Counted from the stretch's first letter, positions 17,761-27,456 are shown. The stretch is 64,000 nucleotides of DNA from Luteimicrobium xylanilyticum (GCF_009429125.1 NZ_CP045529.1:372001-436000), one strand, 5' to 3'. Translations and numbers: made by a program. Notes: a model not told the origin generated them from the sequence alone.

Positions 17761-20700
17761 GTGACGAAGACTCGTGCACTCATCGCGTCGATCCTGGCGT
17801 TCGCCCTGGCACTGCCGCTGACCGTGGCGGGGCTGGTCCTCGCGCCGGCGGCCGAGGCCGTGGGCGGCACGCTGGAGGTCACGAAGTCCGTCGACAACCC
17901 GGGGCCGTACGGACCCGGTGACACCATGACGTTCACGATCCAGGTCACGTGCCAGTCCCAGCCATGCGCGGCGGCGCAGCTCACCGACACGCTGCCCGCC
18001 CCCCTCGTGCTCGACGGCGACGACGCGATCCAGGTGACCACGGCCGGTGGCGGCACGTACTCCACCGCCGACTCGGACGGCGACGGCGGGACCCACGTGG
18101 TCGTCGACGCGACCCAGGAGCAGAGCGACGGGAACCCCGGCATGGCTCCGGGCACCACGGCCACCGTGAGCGTGCAGGCCCGCGTGCCGGACGACGCGAC
18201 GGCGGACAACAACGGCACGGTCACGAACACGGCCAACGTGTCGCAGGACGGCGGCAACTCCGACTCGGCCACCGCGGACGTCACGATCGACGTCCCGACG
18301 ACGATCGACACGACCGTCACGAAGGACGCGAGCCCGACAAGCGTGCCCGCCGTGCCGGGCCGCGACGTGTCGTTCACGATCCACGCGCAGAACACGTCGA
18401 ACGCGAGCGTCGACTCGCTCGTCGTCTCGGACCCGTCCGACGGCGGCGCCGACCCGTTCCAGTACCTGGAGCTCACGGGCATCTCCACGTTCACGCCGCC
18501 GGAAGGCGCCGACACGGTCCAGGTGACGTGGGTCGACGCCGACGGCACGTCGCACACCGAGGACCCGTTGAGCCCGATCCCGGGCGACCCGAGCGCGATC
18601 CTCGCCGGGATCCCGCTGGACCAGGTGCACGGCATCAGCTTCGCGTTCACGGGCGACGGCGGGATCCCGATCGACGGGGAGGCGACGATCGTCCTCGAGA
18701 CGCAGACGCGCGACGACGTCGCGGACCTGCCCGAGGGCACGACCACCATCACCAACACGGCGTCGTCGGACGTCGCGAAGGGCGACGACACCGCGACCGA
18801 CGACGACGACGCGACCGTCGACGTCGTGAGCGAGGCCCCGACGGTCACGACGAGCAAGGAGTTCGCCGACGACCATCTGCTCGCAGGCGACTCGACCACC
18901 GCCACGATCCGCTCCGAGGTCGGGTCGCAGCCGGTCACGACGATGGTGATCGACGAGCCGACCGACGGCGACGCGAACCTCGCGGACCAGGGCCTGACGT
19001 TCGGCGGGTTCGGCGGCGGCGTCGCCTGGCCGGCCGGGGCCGACTCCGTCTCGATCGTGTACGACTACTCCGACGGGACCTCGAGCGCGCCGCAGACCTC
19101 CACGGACCGCGACACGATCCCGCCGGTCCCCGCGGGCCACACGGACGCGGACGTCGTGGGCTTCCACATCACGTTCACGAGCGACGACCCCGACGGGATC
19201 GAGCCGGGCGACGCCGCGACCATCCCGTTCGACGTCACGGCACAGTCGGTCCCGGGGTCCGACGACGTCACGTCCACCAACGACACGACGACGACGGTCA
19301 CGGACGACACGGGCGAGTCCGGCACCGACGAGGCCTCGGACGACGTGACGCGCCAGCCGGCGCGCATCGACACGCACGTCGACAAGGCGTTCACCCCGGA
19401 CGAGATCCCCGGCGTGCCGGGTGCGTCGACGATCGTGCAGATCCCCGCGTCGGTGTGCGGTCAGGAGCAGGTCGACTCGGGCGACTGTGACACCGCGTCG
19501 ACGGTGGGCTCGGACGACCTGATCATCTCCGACCCGGTCGAGCCGAGCGCGGGGCTGACGGACTTCTGGAACCACATGAACGTCACGTCCATCGGCCCGA
19601 TGGACATCCCCGAGGGCTCGACCCTCACCGTCAACTACTGGGACGGCGACAGCTGGGAGACGCTCGCGGGCCCGATCCCCGCCCAGTCGGGCTGGATCTA
19701 CCAGGTCGGGAGCGACCCGTCGCCCGACGACATCCAGGGGCTGCAGTTCGACTTCGAGCCCGACCCTGCGGACGGCGAGCTCCCGCCCGGGTTCGAGGTA
19801 CTCCCGTACGTGACGTTCCAGCAGCGCGCCGAGCTCCGCGACGGGTCCGGCTCCGCGCTGCCCACCGAGGACACCGGACCCTTCACCTACACGAACGACG
19901 TCGAGTCGCAGGTCGACAACACGGACGCGATCGACACGCCCGTGACCGACGACGACAGCGCCGACATCACCGTCGACCCCGCCGAGGGCGGTCCCGGCGA
20001 CACGATCGACAAGGGTTGGGTCGACCCGACGACGGGCGACGTCGAGGACACCGGCGTGACGGTCGTCGCGCTGACCGACGACGAGCGCACCGCGCGGATC
20101 CGCTGGGGGACGCACGGCTTCCCGATGAGTCAGGTGCAGCTCTCCGACGTGCCGAGCCCGGCGACGGGTGACGCAGTGGCGGACACGGTCTACGACGCGT
20201 TCGACCTCGTGCGCATCGCGCCGATCACGACGAGCACCGACCCGCTGATCGCGTTCGACCAGGTCTCGAAGGTCGAGCTGTTCGAGGCCTCCGCGAACGG
20301 TGGCGCGGGTGGCTGGGTCGATGTCACCGGGGCGGCCTGCGCTGCAGGCTGCGACGGGACCTTCGGCGGCTACACCCTGACCGCGGCCCAGCAGAGCGAC
20401 GCCCTCAGCGTCCGTCTGACGTTCGTCGAGAGCCCGACCCGCGCGTCACGGATCACCGCGCCGACGGACCCCCAGGTGGGCACCGGCGTCGCGCAGTCGG
20501 CGGGCAACGACCGCCCCGTCGACCTCGTCTTCCGCATCCGCCAGGACATGCGCGTCTCGGGCGACCCGGTGCTGGGCAACAGCCCGGACAACGGGAACCA
20601 GCCCTACAACACCGGCCAGGACGGACTCGTGTCGAACACGGCCCGCATGGACGGCTGGGCGCCCGCCACGCCGACGACCAGCGACCCCGACTACACCGAC

Positions 20701-23700
20701 GACGACTCCGCGACCATCACGATCCTCGACCGCCCGGTCAACGTCACGACGACCAAGTCGTTCGAGGAGGACACGCTCGGCCTTCCGCCCGAGGGGACGC
20801 CCCAGGACGAGTACCCGCAGGACGCGATGACGCTCGAGGCCCGAAACACGACCGAGGCCAAGGTCCGGACCATGACGATCCAGGATCCCGACCCCGGCTC
20901 GAACTCGAACACCTTCGACGTGATGAACCTCAACCACGTCATCTCGATCACGGCTCCGACGGGCGCCGACGCGAGCGCCACGGAGGTCTTCCTGACCCGG
21001 GGCGGTACCGAGGACCCGGCCATCACGGCAGACGCCGCGCTCGCGCTCGGGCCGTCGGACCTCGCCGACGTCACCGGTGTCCGGGTCGTGTTCCACGGCT
21101 TCATCGACACCACGACCGACAGCACCACACCGGGCGGGGTGGTGCTGTCCATGCAGCTCCGGGCGACCCACCGTGACGGCGGGGCCGCCGTGACCGAGGC
21201 GGACTCGGTCGCCAACACGTCCTTCGCGTCCGTGACCAGTCCCGAGGACACCGCGAGCGACACCGCTGAGGACACCGTCAACATCGAGGAGCCGACGTAC
21301 GGTGTCGACGCCACGAAGAGCATCGACCCGGAGAGCCGCTACGAGGGCGACCCGAACGCCTACACGGTCGCACTCACCGGCAAGCCGACCGGGACGGTCC
21401 GCACGACGACCCTCGCGATCACCGACGACGACCCGCTGTTCTGGAACGCGTTCGACTTCACCGGTTTCCCGGGCCAGACGGTCGAGGCGCCGATCGCGCG
21501 CGTCGAGGTGGACGCACTGGTCGGGGTGACGTACTCGCTCGACGGCGACACCCTGGTCCAGCAGTGCAACGGGTCCGACGACCTCACTGCCTGCTGGGTC
21601 GATGGAGACTTCACCGCTGCCGGCAGCCCCGCTCTGCCGGCCGGTGTCGCTCCGGGCGACGTCCAGGGTCTGCGATTCACGTACGACGCGGGCGACGGTC
21701 AGCCGAACTGGGAGCACCCGTCGAACCCGACCGCGCACGCCACCTTCTCAGCCGCCCAGCGCGACAACCTGCGTTGGAGCACCGACGGCGAGAACGTCAC
21801 GCCGGTTCCGTCCGACCTCCCGACCAACGAGCTCGCGCCCGGCGAGACGGTGCTCGGGCGGACCAACAACACGATCCAGGTACACAGCGAGGGCTCGTGG
21901 GAGCACGAGGAAGGTCCGTGGACCGCGGACGACGACGCGAACGACTCCACCGACTACCTGCACCTCCCGAACTCCGTGACGATCACCAAGACGCCGGGCG
22001 ACGGTGAGGACCCCCGGGACGAGAACCCGAACAGCCCGATCCCCTACCAGTTCGTGGTCACGAACAACGGCCAGTGGCCGCAGACCGGTGTGACGATCGT
22101 CGACACGCTGCCCGCGGACGGCGACGGCCCGCAGCTCGTGCCCGAGTCCGGGGACGTCCCGGCGAACGGTGAGTGCGCTGACTACCCCGACGCGGTGATC
22201 CAGCTGAGGGGCGCCGACGGCTCGACCGCTCCGATCGCGGGCGCCAGCGCCCAGTACTGCGTGGGCGACGACGGCACGCCCGAGATCACGGTGACGCTCC
22301 CCGACGGCTTCGTGCTCCAGCCGGGCAGCGCGATCGTCGTCGACACGCCGCTCGAGTACCGCGGCGGCACGGATCCGGTCGCCCCCGGCACGGACGTGGT
22401 CAACTCCGTGACGGTCTCGGACGACCGCGTCTACGACACGTGCGACAGCACGCACAACGCCTCGATCGACAACCCGCAGGCCGCGGACGTCACGACCTGC
22501 ACGGCGGACACCACGACCCAGCCCGTGGCCCTCACGCCGTTGCGGATCTCGAAGGCGGTCAAGGGCGTGGGTGCCGGCGACCCGGACGTCGCCGAGGGCG
22601 ACGCGAACTACGACGACCTGGGTGTCCTCGACGTCAACGCCAACGACGAGAACGCCTCCGGCTGCCAGGAACCGAGCGTGCCGAACTACGAGGGCGACGT
22701 CATCTACTACGGCGAGAGCTGCGTCCCGATCACGCGACCGGGCGGCGTCGAGCGCTGGCAGGTCCGGCTGACCAACGCCGGAAACATCCCGGCGCACATC
22801 GTCGCCGGCATCGACGTGCTCCCGACACCCGGCGACACCGGCGTGGTCGTGCCGACGGCGCGCGGGTCGGAGTTCCGGCCGCGGCTCATCGGCCGGTTCA
22901 CGTACGACGGCCAGGCGGTCGGCGAGGACACGCCGATGAAGCTCTACTACACGACCGACTCCCTCGACGAGGCCTGCAACGAGGCCGACATCCAGAACGA
23001 GATCACACCGGGCGGCCTGGCCACGGACGACCCGTGCTACGACGACGTCACGTCGCGGACGTGGAGCCAGATCACGTCGGCGACGCCGGAGAGCCAGCTC
23101 TTCGACGCGACGGCGATCAAGGCGGTCCTGACGTACGACGAGGACAACGAGGGCCTCGGCCCGGGCGACGACCTCGCCCTGACCTTCGACACCCGGACGC
23201 CCAACGTCGCGCCGACCACGTCGGGCGACGAGCCCATCGCGTGGAACTCGGTCGCCGAGGGCGCGCAGGGCACGTTCACCGACCCGGACACCGGGCACCA
23301 GACGTTCCCGGTCAGCCTCGTCACCGAGCCGCCGAAGGTCGGCGTCGCGATGGCGACGGGCCAGTTCGACCTGCACAAGGCCGTGGTCACGCCGCCGGGC
23401 TCGGACTTCCCGCTCCCGGACAGCTACACCGTCCAGATCGCGTGCGTGTCGAACGGCGAGCCCGTGCCGATCGTGGACGAGAACGGCGACGACAAGAGCG
23501 TCGTGACCGTGCCCGCGAACGGCGACGTGGCCGTCAACGACCACGCCGACCCGGCGACGAGCGCGTGGTCGGACGTGACCATCCCCTGGGGTGCGCAGTG
23601 CGACGCCCAGGAGGTCCCGGCCCCCGTGGGCGCCACGATCGAGTACGACCCGCCGGCCATCGTCATCCCGGCCCGCTCCGGCACGGTCGAGGCGCTGCGG

Positions 23701-26331
23701 GACTACTCCGACCGCACCGACATCGCGCACCCGATCGACACGACGTCGGACGACCTCAACGTCATCACGGTGCGCAACATCTACCGCAACGCCGGCTTCA
23801 CCGTGACCAAGGCGGTCGACAACGGCGGCGCCGAGGACCAGGACGGCAACCCGATCGCGTACGACCGGGACTACACGTTCACGGCGTCCTGCACGTTCAA
23901 CGACACCGAGGTCGTGCCGCCGGACGACCGGACGTTCACGCTGCACGACGGCGAGTCGAAGACGGTGGACGGGCTCCCTGCCGGCTCGACCTGCACCGTG
24001 ACCGAGACCGACGACGGCGGCGCGGCGTCGACGACCACGACCACCACGACCGCCGACGGCGCCGGCGAGCCCACGGACGGGACGTCGTCGACGTTCACGC
24101 TCACCGCGGACACGGTGACCGGTGTGACGAACACCGTCGCCGTCGAGAACGTCTACACGGTCGGCTCGGTGCAGATCACCAAGGCCGTGACGGGTGACGG
24201 AGCGGACGACTGGGGCAGCGGGCCGTTCACGGTCCACATGACCTGCACGCTCGACGGCGCGGACCCGAACCCGGTGTTCGACGCCGACCACACGCTCACA
24301 CCGCCCGACGACCTGACGTGGAGCGTCGACAACCTGCCGACGGGTGCCGAGTGCACCGTCACGGAGCCGCGCACCGGAGGGGCCAACGGGACGTTCATCG
24401 ACGACCCGACCTTCACCGTGGGCGACGCATCGGACGATCCGAGCATCGTGACGGTCACCAACACCTTCACCGAGGGAACGGTCCAGGTGACGAAGCGCAT
24501 CGCCGGGCTGGACCCGGAGAGCACGGAGTACCAGCAGGCGCTCGACGCCACCTACACCTTCTCGATCCAGTGCACGAGGGTCGTCGACGGCGTGCCGACA
24601 CCCGTCACGATCCCTGGTGAGAACCCGATCCAGGTCACGCCGTCGGAGAACCCGGTCGGCACCTGGACGGGGCTGCCGACGGGCGCGACCTGCCGGGTCA
24701 CGGAGCAGTTCCCCGACGGCGGCGCGCCGCCGCTGCACCTCGTGCTCCCGCGAACCGTCACGGTCGGCGACGGCACCACGGTCGGTGCGGTCGGTCTCAA
24801 CGCGTTCCGGGTCGCGCCGCTGACCATCGTCAAGGAGGTCGACGGCGACGCCGCGGACGCAGCCCCCGACACCTTCCCGGTCCGGATCGAGTGCTTCTAC
24901 GGCACAGGGGAGAACCGGGTCGCGCTGCCGGTCGAGAACGCCGACGACAACCCCGGACCCGTGCAGGAGGAGATCGGACCCGACCAGCCGTTCACGACGA
25001 TCGACGAGCCCATCGGCACCGAGTGTTCGGTGACGGAGGTCGACGACGGCGGCGCGACGTCGACGACGATCACGGGCAGCAACGTCGACGCGGACGGGAA
25101 CGCGACGATCGTGCCGATCCCGGCCGACGGCTCGGACCCCGAGGCCGACACCGTGACGATCACGAACACGTTCGGCGCCACCGGGTTCACGGTGACCAAG
25201 ACGGTCGACGACGGCGGCGCGAAGGACCAGGACGGCGCGGCGATCGACTACCCGGGCCCGTACACGTTCAGCGCGAGCTGCACGTTCAACGGTGCCGAGC
25301 AGCTCGGTCCGGACGACCGGACGTTCGAGGTCGTGAGCGGCGAGGCCCACACCGTCACCGGCGTGCCCGTGAACTCGGTCTGCACTGTCGAGGAGACGGA
25401 TGCCGCCGGGGCACCCTCGACCACCGTGGTGATCACGCAGAGCGGTGATGCACGGGACGAGACCACGGGGACGTCGTCGGGCAGCTTCGTGCTGCGGGAC
25501 GGCGGGACGGAGGTCAATGCGGTCGCCGTGACGAACCACTACACCGTCGGCAGCGTGAAGGTCACCAAGAAGCTCGCCGGCGACGGCGCGGACGCGTGGG
25601 GCAGCGGGCCGTTCCAGGTGCGCCTCGTGTGCACGCTCGACGGGACCGACCCGGCCCCCGTCTACGACGCGACCCACGAGCTGAAGCCCGGCGCGCTGAC
25701 GTGGACGGTGGATGACCTGCCCACCGGTGCGCACTGCGACGTGACGGAGCCGCGGACGGGCGGGGCGACGTTGTCGGCGATCTCCCCGGCGGACGGGATC
25801 ACGGTCCCGGGGCCGGACGACTCGCCCGCGACGGCCGCGATCACGGTGACGAACACGTTCGACGTCGGGTCGATCGAGGTCCACAAGGCGCTCGAGGGTG
25901 ACGGCGCGGCGGGCCACCGGTCCGACACGTTCACCGTGTCGCTCGCCTGCACGCGCGACGTGGACGGCACCGCGACCGCGGTGAAGATCCCCGGCGGCGC
26001 GACCCGCACGGTCTCGGCCACGAAGGACGCGACGTACGCCGGGCTCCCCGCGAACGCGACGTGCACCCTGACCGAGACGAAGGACGGCGGGTCGGACGCC
26101 ACGAAGATCGACCCCGGGACGGTGACGGTCCCGGTCGGGTCGAGCGTCGCGATCACGGTGACGAACACGTTCGGGGCGGTGCCGCCGTCACCGACGGCGA
26201 CGCAGGCCGGGACGGGCGGCCTCGCCGGCACCGGTGCCGACCTCTGGCACCTGGGGCTGCTCGCCGCGGGCGTCCTGGCGCTGGGCCTGCTGGTGCTCTT
26301 CACGGCCCTGTGGACGCGCCGTCGGGAGTGA
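17761..26331 (+). CDS. Second giant LAXTG-anchored surface protein with DUF11-like stalk and eight DUF5979-like modules
   Basis: 2856 aa from GTG 17761, chosen because it opens directly into a signal peptide (MTKTRALIASILAFALALPL..., cleavage near AEA-VG at 33) with GGGGGA just upstream. An upstream GTG (17707) would add 18 residues before the signal sequence. Residues about 40-1865 are stalk domains colinear with those of the first giant, sharing NYWDGDSWE (residues about 624 versus 613 there), YDAFDLVRI and FWN..DFTGF. Residues 1867-2805 are eight DUF5979-like modules (K-x-V-x-G start, VTNTF end, one Cys pair each); modules 2-3 are duplicated as 6-7. LAGTG (2821-2825), a hydrophobic helix and WTRRRE form the sorting signal. 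Role unknown; cell-surface adhesion or projection is inferred. Confidence 0.85.
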   Translation: MTKTRALIASILAFALALPLTVAGLVLAPAAEAVGGTLEVTKSVDNPGPYGPGDTMTFTIQVTCQSQPCAAAQLTDTLPAPLVLDGDDAIQVTTAGGGTYSTADSDGDGGTHVVVDATQEQSDGNPGMAPGTTATVSVQARVPDDATADNNGTVTNTANVSQDGGNSDSATADVTIDVPTTIDTTVTKDASPTSVPAVPGRDVSFTIHAQNTSNASVDSLVVSDPSDGGADPFQYLELTGISTFTPPEGADTVQVTWVDADGTSHTEDPLSPIPGDPSAILAGIPLDQVHGISFAFTGDGGIPIDGEATIVLETQTRDDVADLPEGTTTITNTASSDVAKGDDTATDDDDATVDVVSEAPTVTTSKEFADDHLLAGDSTTATIRSEVGSQPVTTMVIDEPTDGDANLADQGLTFGGFGGGVAWPAGADSVSIVYDYSDGTSSAPQTSTDRDTIPPVPAGHTDADVVGFHITFTSDDPDGIEPGDAATIPFDVTAQSVPGSDDVTSTNDTTTTVTDDTGESGTDEASDDVTRQPARIDTHVDKAFTPDEIPGVPGASTIVQIPASVCGQEQVDSGDCDTASTVGSDDLIISDPVEPSAGLTDFWNHMNVTSIGPMDIPEGSTLTVNYWDGDSWETLAGPIPAQSGWIYQVGSDPSPDDIQGLQFDFEPDPADGELPPGFEVLPYVTFQQRAELRDGSGSALPTEDTGPFTYTNDVESQVDNTDAIDTPVTDDDSADITVDPAEGGPGDTIDKGWVDPTTGDVEDTGVTVVALTDDERTARIRWGTHGFPMSQVQLSDVPSPATGDAVADTVYDAFDLVRIAPITTSTDPLIAFDQVSKVELFEASANGGAGGWVDVTGAACAAGCDGTFGGYTLTAAQQSDALSVRLTFVESPTRASRITAPTDPQVGTGVAQSAGNDRPVDLVFRIRQDMRVSGDPVLGNSPDNGNQPYNTGQDGLVSNTARMDGWAPATPTTSDPDYTDDDSATITILDRPVNVTTTKSFEEDTLGLPPEGTPQDEYPQDAMTLEARNTTEAKVRTMTIQDPDPGSNSNTFDVMNLNHVISITAPTGADASATEVFLTRGGTEDPAITADAALALGPSDLADVTGVRVVFHGFIDTTTDSTTPGGVVLSMQLRATHRDGGAAVTEADSVANTSFASVTSPEDTASDTAEDTVNIEEPTYGVDATKSIDPESRYEGDPNAYTVALTGKPTGTVRTTTLAITDDDPLFWNAFDFTGFPGQTVEAPIARVEVDALVGVTYSLDGDTLVQQCNGSDDLTACWVDGDFTAAGSPALPAGVAPGDVQGLRFTYDAGDGQPNWEHPSNPTAHATFSAAQRDNLRWSTDGENVTPVPSDLPTNELAPGETVLGRTNNTIQVHSEGSWEHEEGPWTADDDANDSTDYLHLPNSVTITKTPGDGEDPRDENPNSPIPYQFVVTNNGQWPQTGVTIVDTLPADGDGPQLVPESGDVPANGECADYPDAVIQLRGADGSTAPIAGASAQYCVGDDGTPEITVTLPDGFVLQPGSAIVVDTPLEYRGGTDPVAPGTDVVNSVTVSDDRVYDTCDSTHNASIDNPQAADVTTCTADTTTQPVALTPLRISKAVKGVGAGDPDVAEGDANYDDLGVLDVNANDENASGCQEPSVPNYEGDVIYYGESCVPITRPGGVERWQVRLTNAGNIPAHIVAGIDVLPTPGDTGVVVPTARGSEFRPRLIGRFTYDGQAVGEDTPMKLYYTTDSLDEACNEADIQNEITPGGLATDDPCYDDVTSRTWSQITSATPESQLFDATAIKAVLTYDEDNEGLGPGDDLALTFDTRTPNVAPTTSGDEPIAWNSVAEGAQGTFTDPDTGHQTFPVSLVTEPPKVGVAMATGQFDLHKAVVTPPGSDFPLPDSYTVQIACVSNGEPVPIVDENGDDKSVVTVPANGDVAVNDHADPATSAWSDVTIPWGAQCDAQEVPAPVGATIEYDPPAIVIPARSGTVEALRDYSDRTDIAHPIDTTSDDLNVITVRNIYRNAGFTVTKAVDNGGAEDQDGNPIAYDRDYTFTASCTFNDTEVVPPDDRTFTLHDGESKTVDGLPAGSTCTVTETDDGGAASTTTTTTTADGAGEPTDGTSSTFTLTADTVTGVTNTVAVENVYTVGSVQITKAVTGDGADDWGSGPFTVHMTCTLDGADPNPVFDADHTLTPPDDLTWSVDNLPTGAECTVTEPRTGGANGTFIDDPTFTVGDASDDPSIVTVTNTFTEGTVQVTKRIAGLDPESTEYQQALDATYTFSIQCTRVVDGVPTPVTIPGENPIQVTPSENPVGTWTGLPTGATCRVTEQFPDGGAPPLHLVLPRTVTVGDGTTVGAVGLNAFRVAPLTIVKEVDGDAADAAPDTFPVRIECFYGTGENRVALPVENADDNPGPVQEEIGPDQPFTTIDEPIGTECSVTEVDDGGATSTTITGSNVDADGNATIVPIPADGSDPEADTVTITNTFGATGFTVTKTVDDGGAKDQDGAAIDYPGPYTFSASCTFNGAEQLGPDDRTFEVVSGEAHTVTGVPVNSVCTVEETDAAGAPSTTVVITQSGDARDETTGTSSGSFVLRDGGTEVNAVAVTNHYTVGSVKVTKKLAGDGADAWGSGPFQVRLVCTLDGTDPAPVYDATHELKPGALTWTVDDLPTGAHCDVTEPRTGGATLSAISPADGITVPGPDDSPATAAITVTNTFDVGSIEVHKALEGDGAAGHRSDTFTVSLACTRDVDGTATAVKIPGGATRTVSATKDATYAGLPANATCTLTETKDGGSDATKIDPGTVTVPVGSSVAITVTNTFGAVPPSPTATQAGTGGLAGTGADLWHLGLLAAGVLALGLLVLFTALWTRRRE
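23788..24471 (+). repeat. DUF5979 bi-module, copy A (modules 2-3)
   Basis: Encodes residues 2010-2237. Starts NAGFTVTKAVDNGGAEDQDG and continues with VGSVQITKAVTGDGADDWGSG. It has the same order and spacing as copy B, with many identical stretches such as DDRTF, DLPTGA-like and VTEPRTGGA. Confidence 0.75.
25177..25863 (+). repeat. DUF5979 bi-module, copy B (modules 6-7)
   Basis: Encodes residues 2473-2701. Starts ATGFTVTKTVDDGGAKDQDG and continues with VGSVKVTKKLAGDGADAWGSG. The closeness to copy A, compared with the other modules, points to a two-module duplication within the gene. Confidence 0.75.
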
Positions 26332-26376
26332 CGCGCCCCTGAGCTGGCTCGCCGTCTCACCCCTCGGCGCCGAGCA

Positions 26377-26420
26377 CGGGCTCGCCGCCCGTCCGGACGA
26401 CCGGACGGGCGGCGAGCCCG
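26377..26420 (+). terminator. Very strong terminator after the second giant gene
   Basis: A perfect 20-bp stem (CGGGCTCGCCGCCCGTCCGG and its complement) with a 4-nt ACGA loop lies 45 nt after the stop codon. TTGT follows. Confidence 0.85.
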
Positions 26421-26479
26421 TTGTCGGTGGACGGAGATCCCGTGCTCGGCCGGGTGTGGGGTGGTGGATCGTCGGAGGG

Positions 26480-26508
26480 TTGACGGCGGCCCGCCCGGGA
26501 CTTATTGT
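26480..26508 (+). promoter_or_regulatory. Promoter of the ArsR/SRPBCC operon
   Basis: TTGACG (26480-26485), a 17-nt spacer and TATTGT (26503-26508) form a good sigma-70-type promoter. Transcription would start near 26515, about 40 nt before the ArsR start. Confidence 0.6.
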
Positions 26509-26540
26509 CAACGTATCGGTTGATCAACACGCAGGTTGAC
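26505..26540. promoter_or_regulatory. Probable ArsR operator (repeated GTTGA motif)
   Basis: Three related half-sites overlap the -10 and start region: GTCAAC (26507-26512, inverted), the perfect palindrome GTTGATCAAC (26519-26528) and GTTGAC (26535-26540). This position suits steric autorepression by the downstream ArsR-type protein. Binding is inferred. Confidence 0.5.
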
Positions 26541-26553
26541 TAAGAAGGATGCG

Positions 26554-26901
26554 ATGACCGACGACGACGCCCGCGACACCCGGCTCGACCAGGCCTTCAC
26601 GGCACTCGCCGACCCGGTGCGCCGCACGATCGTCGCCCGTCTCTCGCGCGGCCCCGCGACCGTGAACGAGCTCACCGAGCTGTTCCCGATCACCAAGCAG
26701 GCCGTGTCACGGCACGTCCAGGTCCTCGAGCACGCCGGGCTCATCACCCGCACGCGCGACGGCCAGCGCCGACCGTGCCATCTCGACCCAGCGGCCCTCG
26801 AGGAGCTCACGTCGTGGATCGACGGGCTCCGGCTCGCCACCGAGCGCAGCCACCGCCGCCTCGACGCCGTCCTGGCGTCCCTCACGCAGGAGGAATCATG
26901 A
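26554..26901 (+). CDS. ArsR-type winged-helix transcriptional regulator
   Basis: 115 aa from ATG 26554, preceded by AAGAAGGA. An upstream TTG (26536) lies inside the putative operator and is less likely. It is a compact winged helix: FTALADPVRRTIVARLSRGPATVNELTELFPITKQAVSRHVQVLEHAGLITRTRDGQRRPCHLDPAALEEL. The recognition helix is TKQAVSRHVQVLEHAG. There are no CxC metal sites, so it is of the metal-independent subgroup often paired with SRPBCC/AHSA1 proteins. Its stop overlaps the start of the SRPBCC gene (ATGA), so the pair is one operon, probably autorepressed. Confidence 0.88.
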   Translation: MTDDDARDTRLDQAFTALADPVRRTIVARLSRGPATVNELTELFPITKQAVSRHVQVLEHAGLITRTRDGQRRPCHLDPAALEELTSWIDGLRLATERSHRRLDAVLASLTQEES

Positions 26902-27377
26902 CCAACCCCACCACGGTGACCGCCCAGCCCGGCACCCCGTTCATCGACGTCGTGCGCGAGTTCGACGCCCCGCCGGAGCTCGTCTTCCGTGCCTACACCG
27001 AGCCGGAGCTCGTGGCGCAGTGGATCGGGCCGCGCGCGCTCGAGATGAGCGTCGAGCACTACGACGCCCGCATCGGCGGATCCTGGGCCTACACCCACCG
27101 CGACCCGCAGGGAGGGGAGTACGGCTTCCACGGCACGTTCCACTCCGTGACGCCGGAGCGGCTCGTCCAGACCTTCGAGTTCGACGGCTACCCGGGGCAC
27201 GTCGCGCTCGAGTCGGCGACGCTCGAGGCCCTCGACGGCGGCCGCGCCCGGGTCACGACGCACTCCGTCTACCAGAGCGTCGAGGACCGCGACGGGATGG
27301 TCGCGAGCGGCATGGAGACCGGCCTCACCGAGGGCTACGAGCTGCTCGACGAGCTGCTCGCCACTTGCCAGCAGTGA
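26898..27377 (+). CDS. SRPBCC (AHSA1-like) domain protein
   Basis: 159 aa from the ATG overlapping the ArsR stop. It shows the typical START-like pattern: FIDVVREFDAPPELVFRAYTEPELVAQWIGP, GGSWAYTHRDPQGGEYGFHGTFHSVTPERLVQTFEFDG and GMVASGMETGLTEGYELLDELL. The family has a hydrophobic cavity for small ligands and is commonly found behind ArsR-type repressors; the ligand is unknown. The gene is followed by a perfect palindrome at 27380. Confidence 0.85.
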   Translation: MTNPTTVTAQPGTPFIDVVREFDAPPELVFRAYTEPELVAQWIGPRALEMSVEHYDARIGGSWAYTHRDPQGGEYGFHGTFHSVTPERLVQTFEFDGYPGHVALESATLEALDGGRARVTTHSVYQSVEDRDGMVASGMETGLTEGYELLDELLATCQQ

Positions 27378-27379
27378 AC

Positions 27380-27391
27380 TTGTTGCAACAA
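27380..27391. promoter_or_regulatory. Perfect 12-bp palindrome, candidate operator
   Basis: TTGTTGCAACAA lies 2 nt after the SRPBCC stop and 65 nt upstream of the ferric-reductase-like operon, in an AT-richer patch (ACTATTGGGAGG). It could be a winged-helix regulator site for the downstream genes. Confidence 0.4.
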
Positions 27392-27456
27392 CTATTGGGA
27401 GGCCGCTCACAGGAAGTCTTGAGCCAGACCTCAGGGGGCGCGCTCAGGCTCGACCT

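Noticed and set aside
21748-25917. Minus-strand open frame of 1389 codons antisense to the second giant gene
   Set aside because: Same mirror effect; low-complexity Arg/Val/Asp composition and no recognisable motif.
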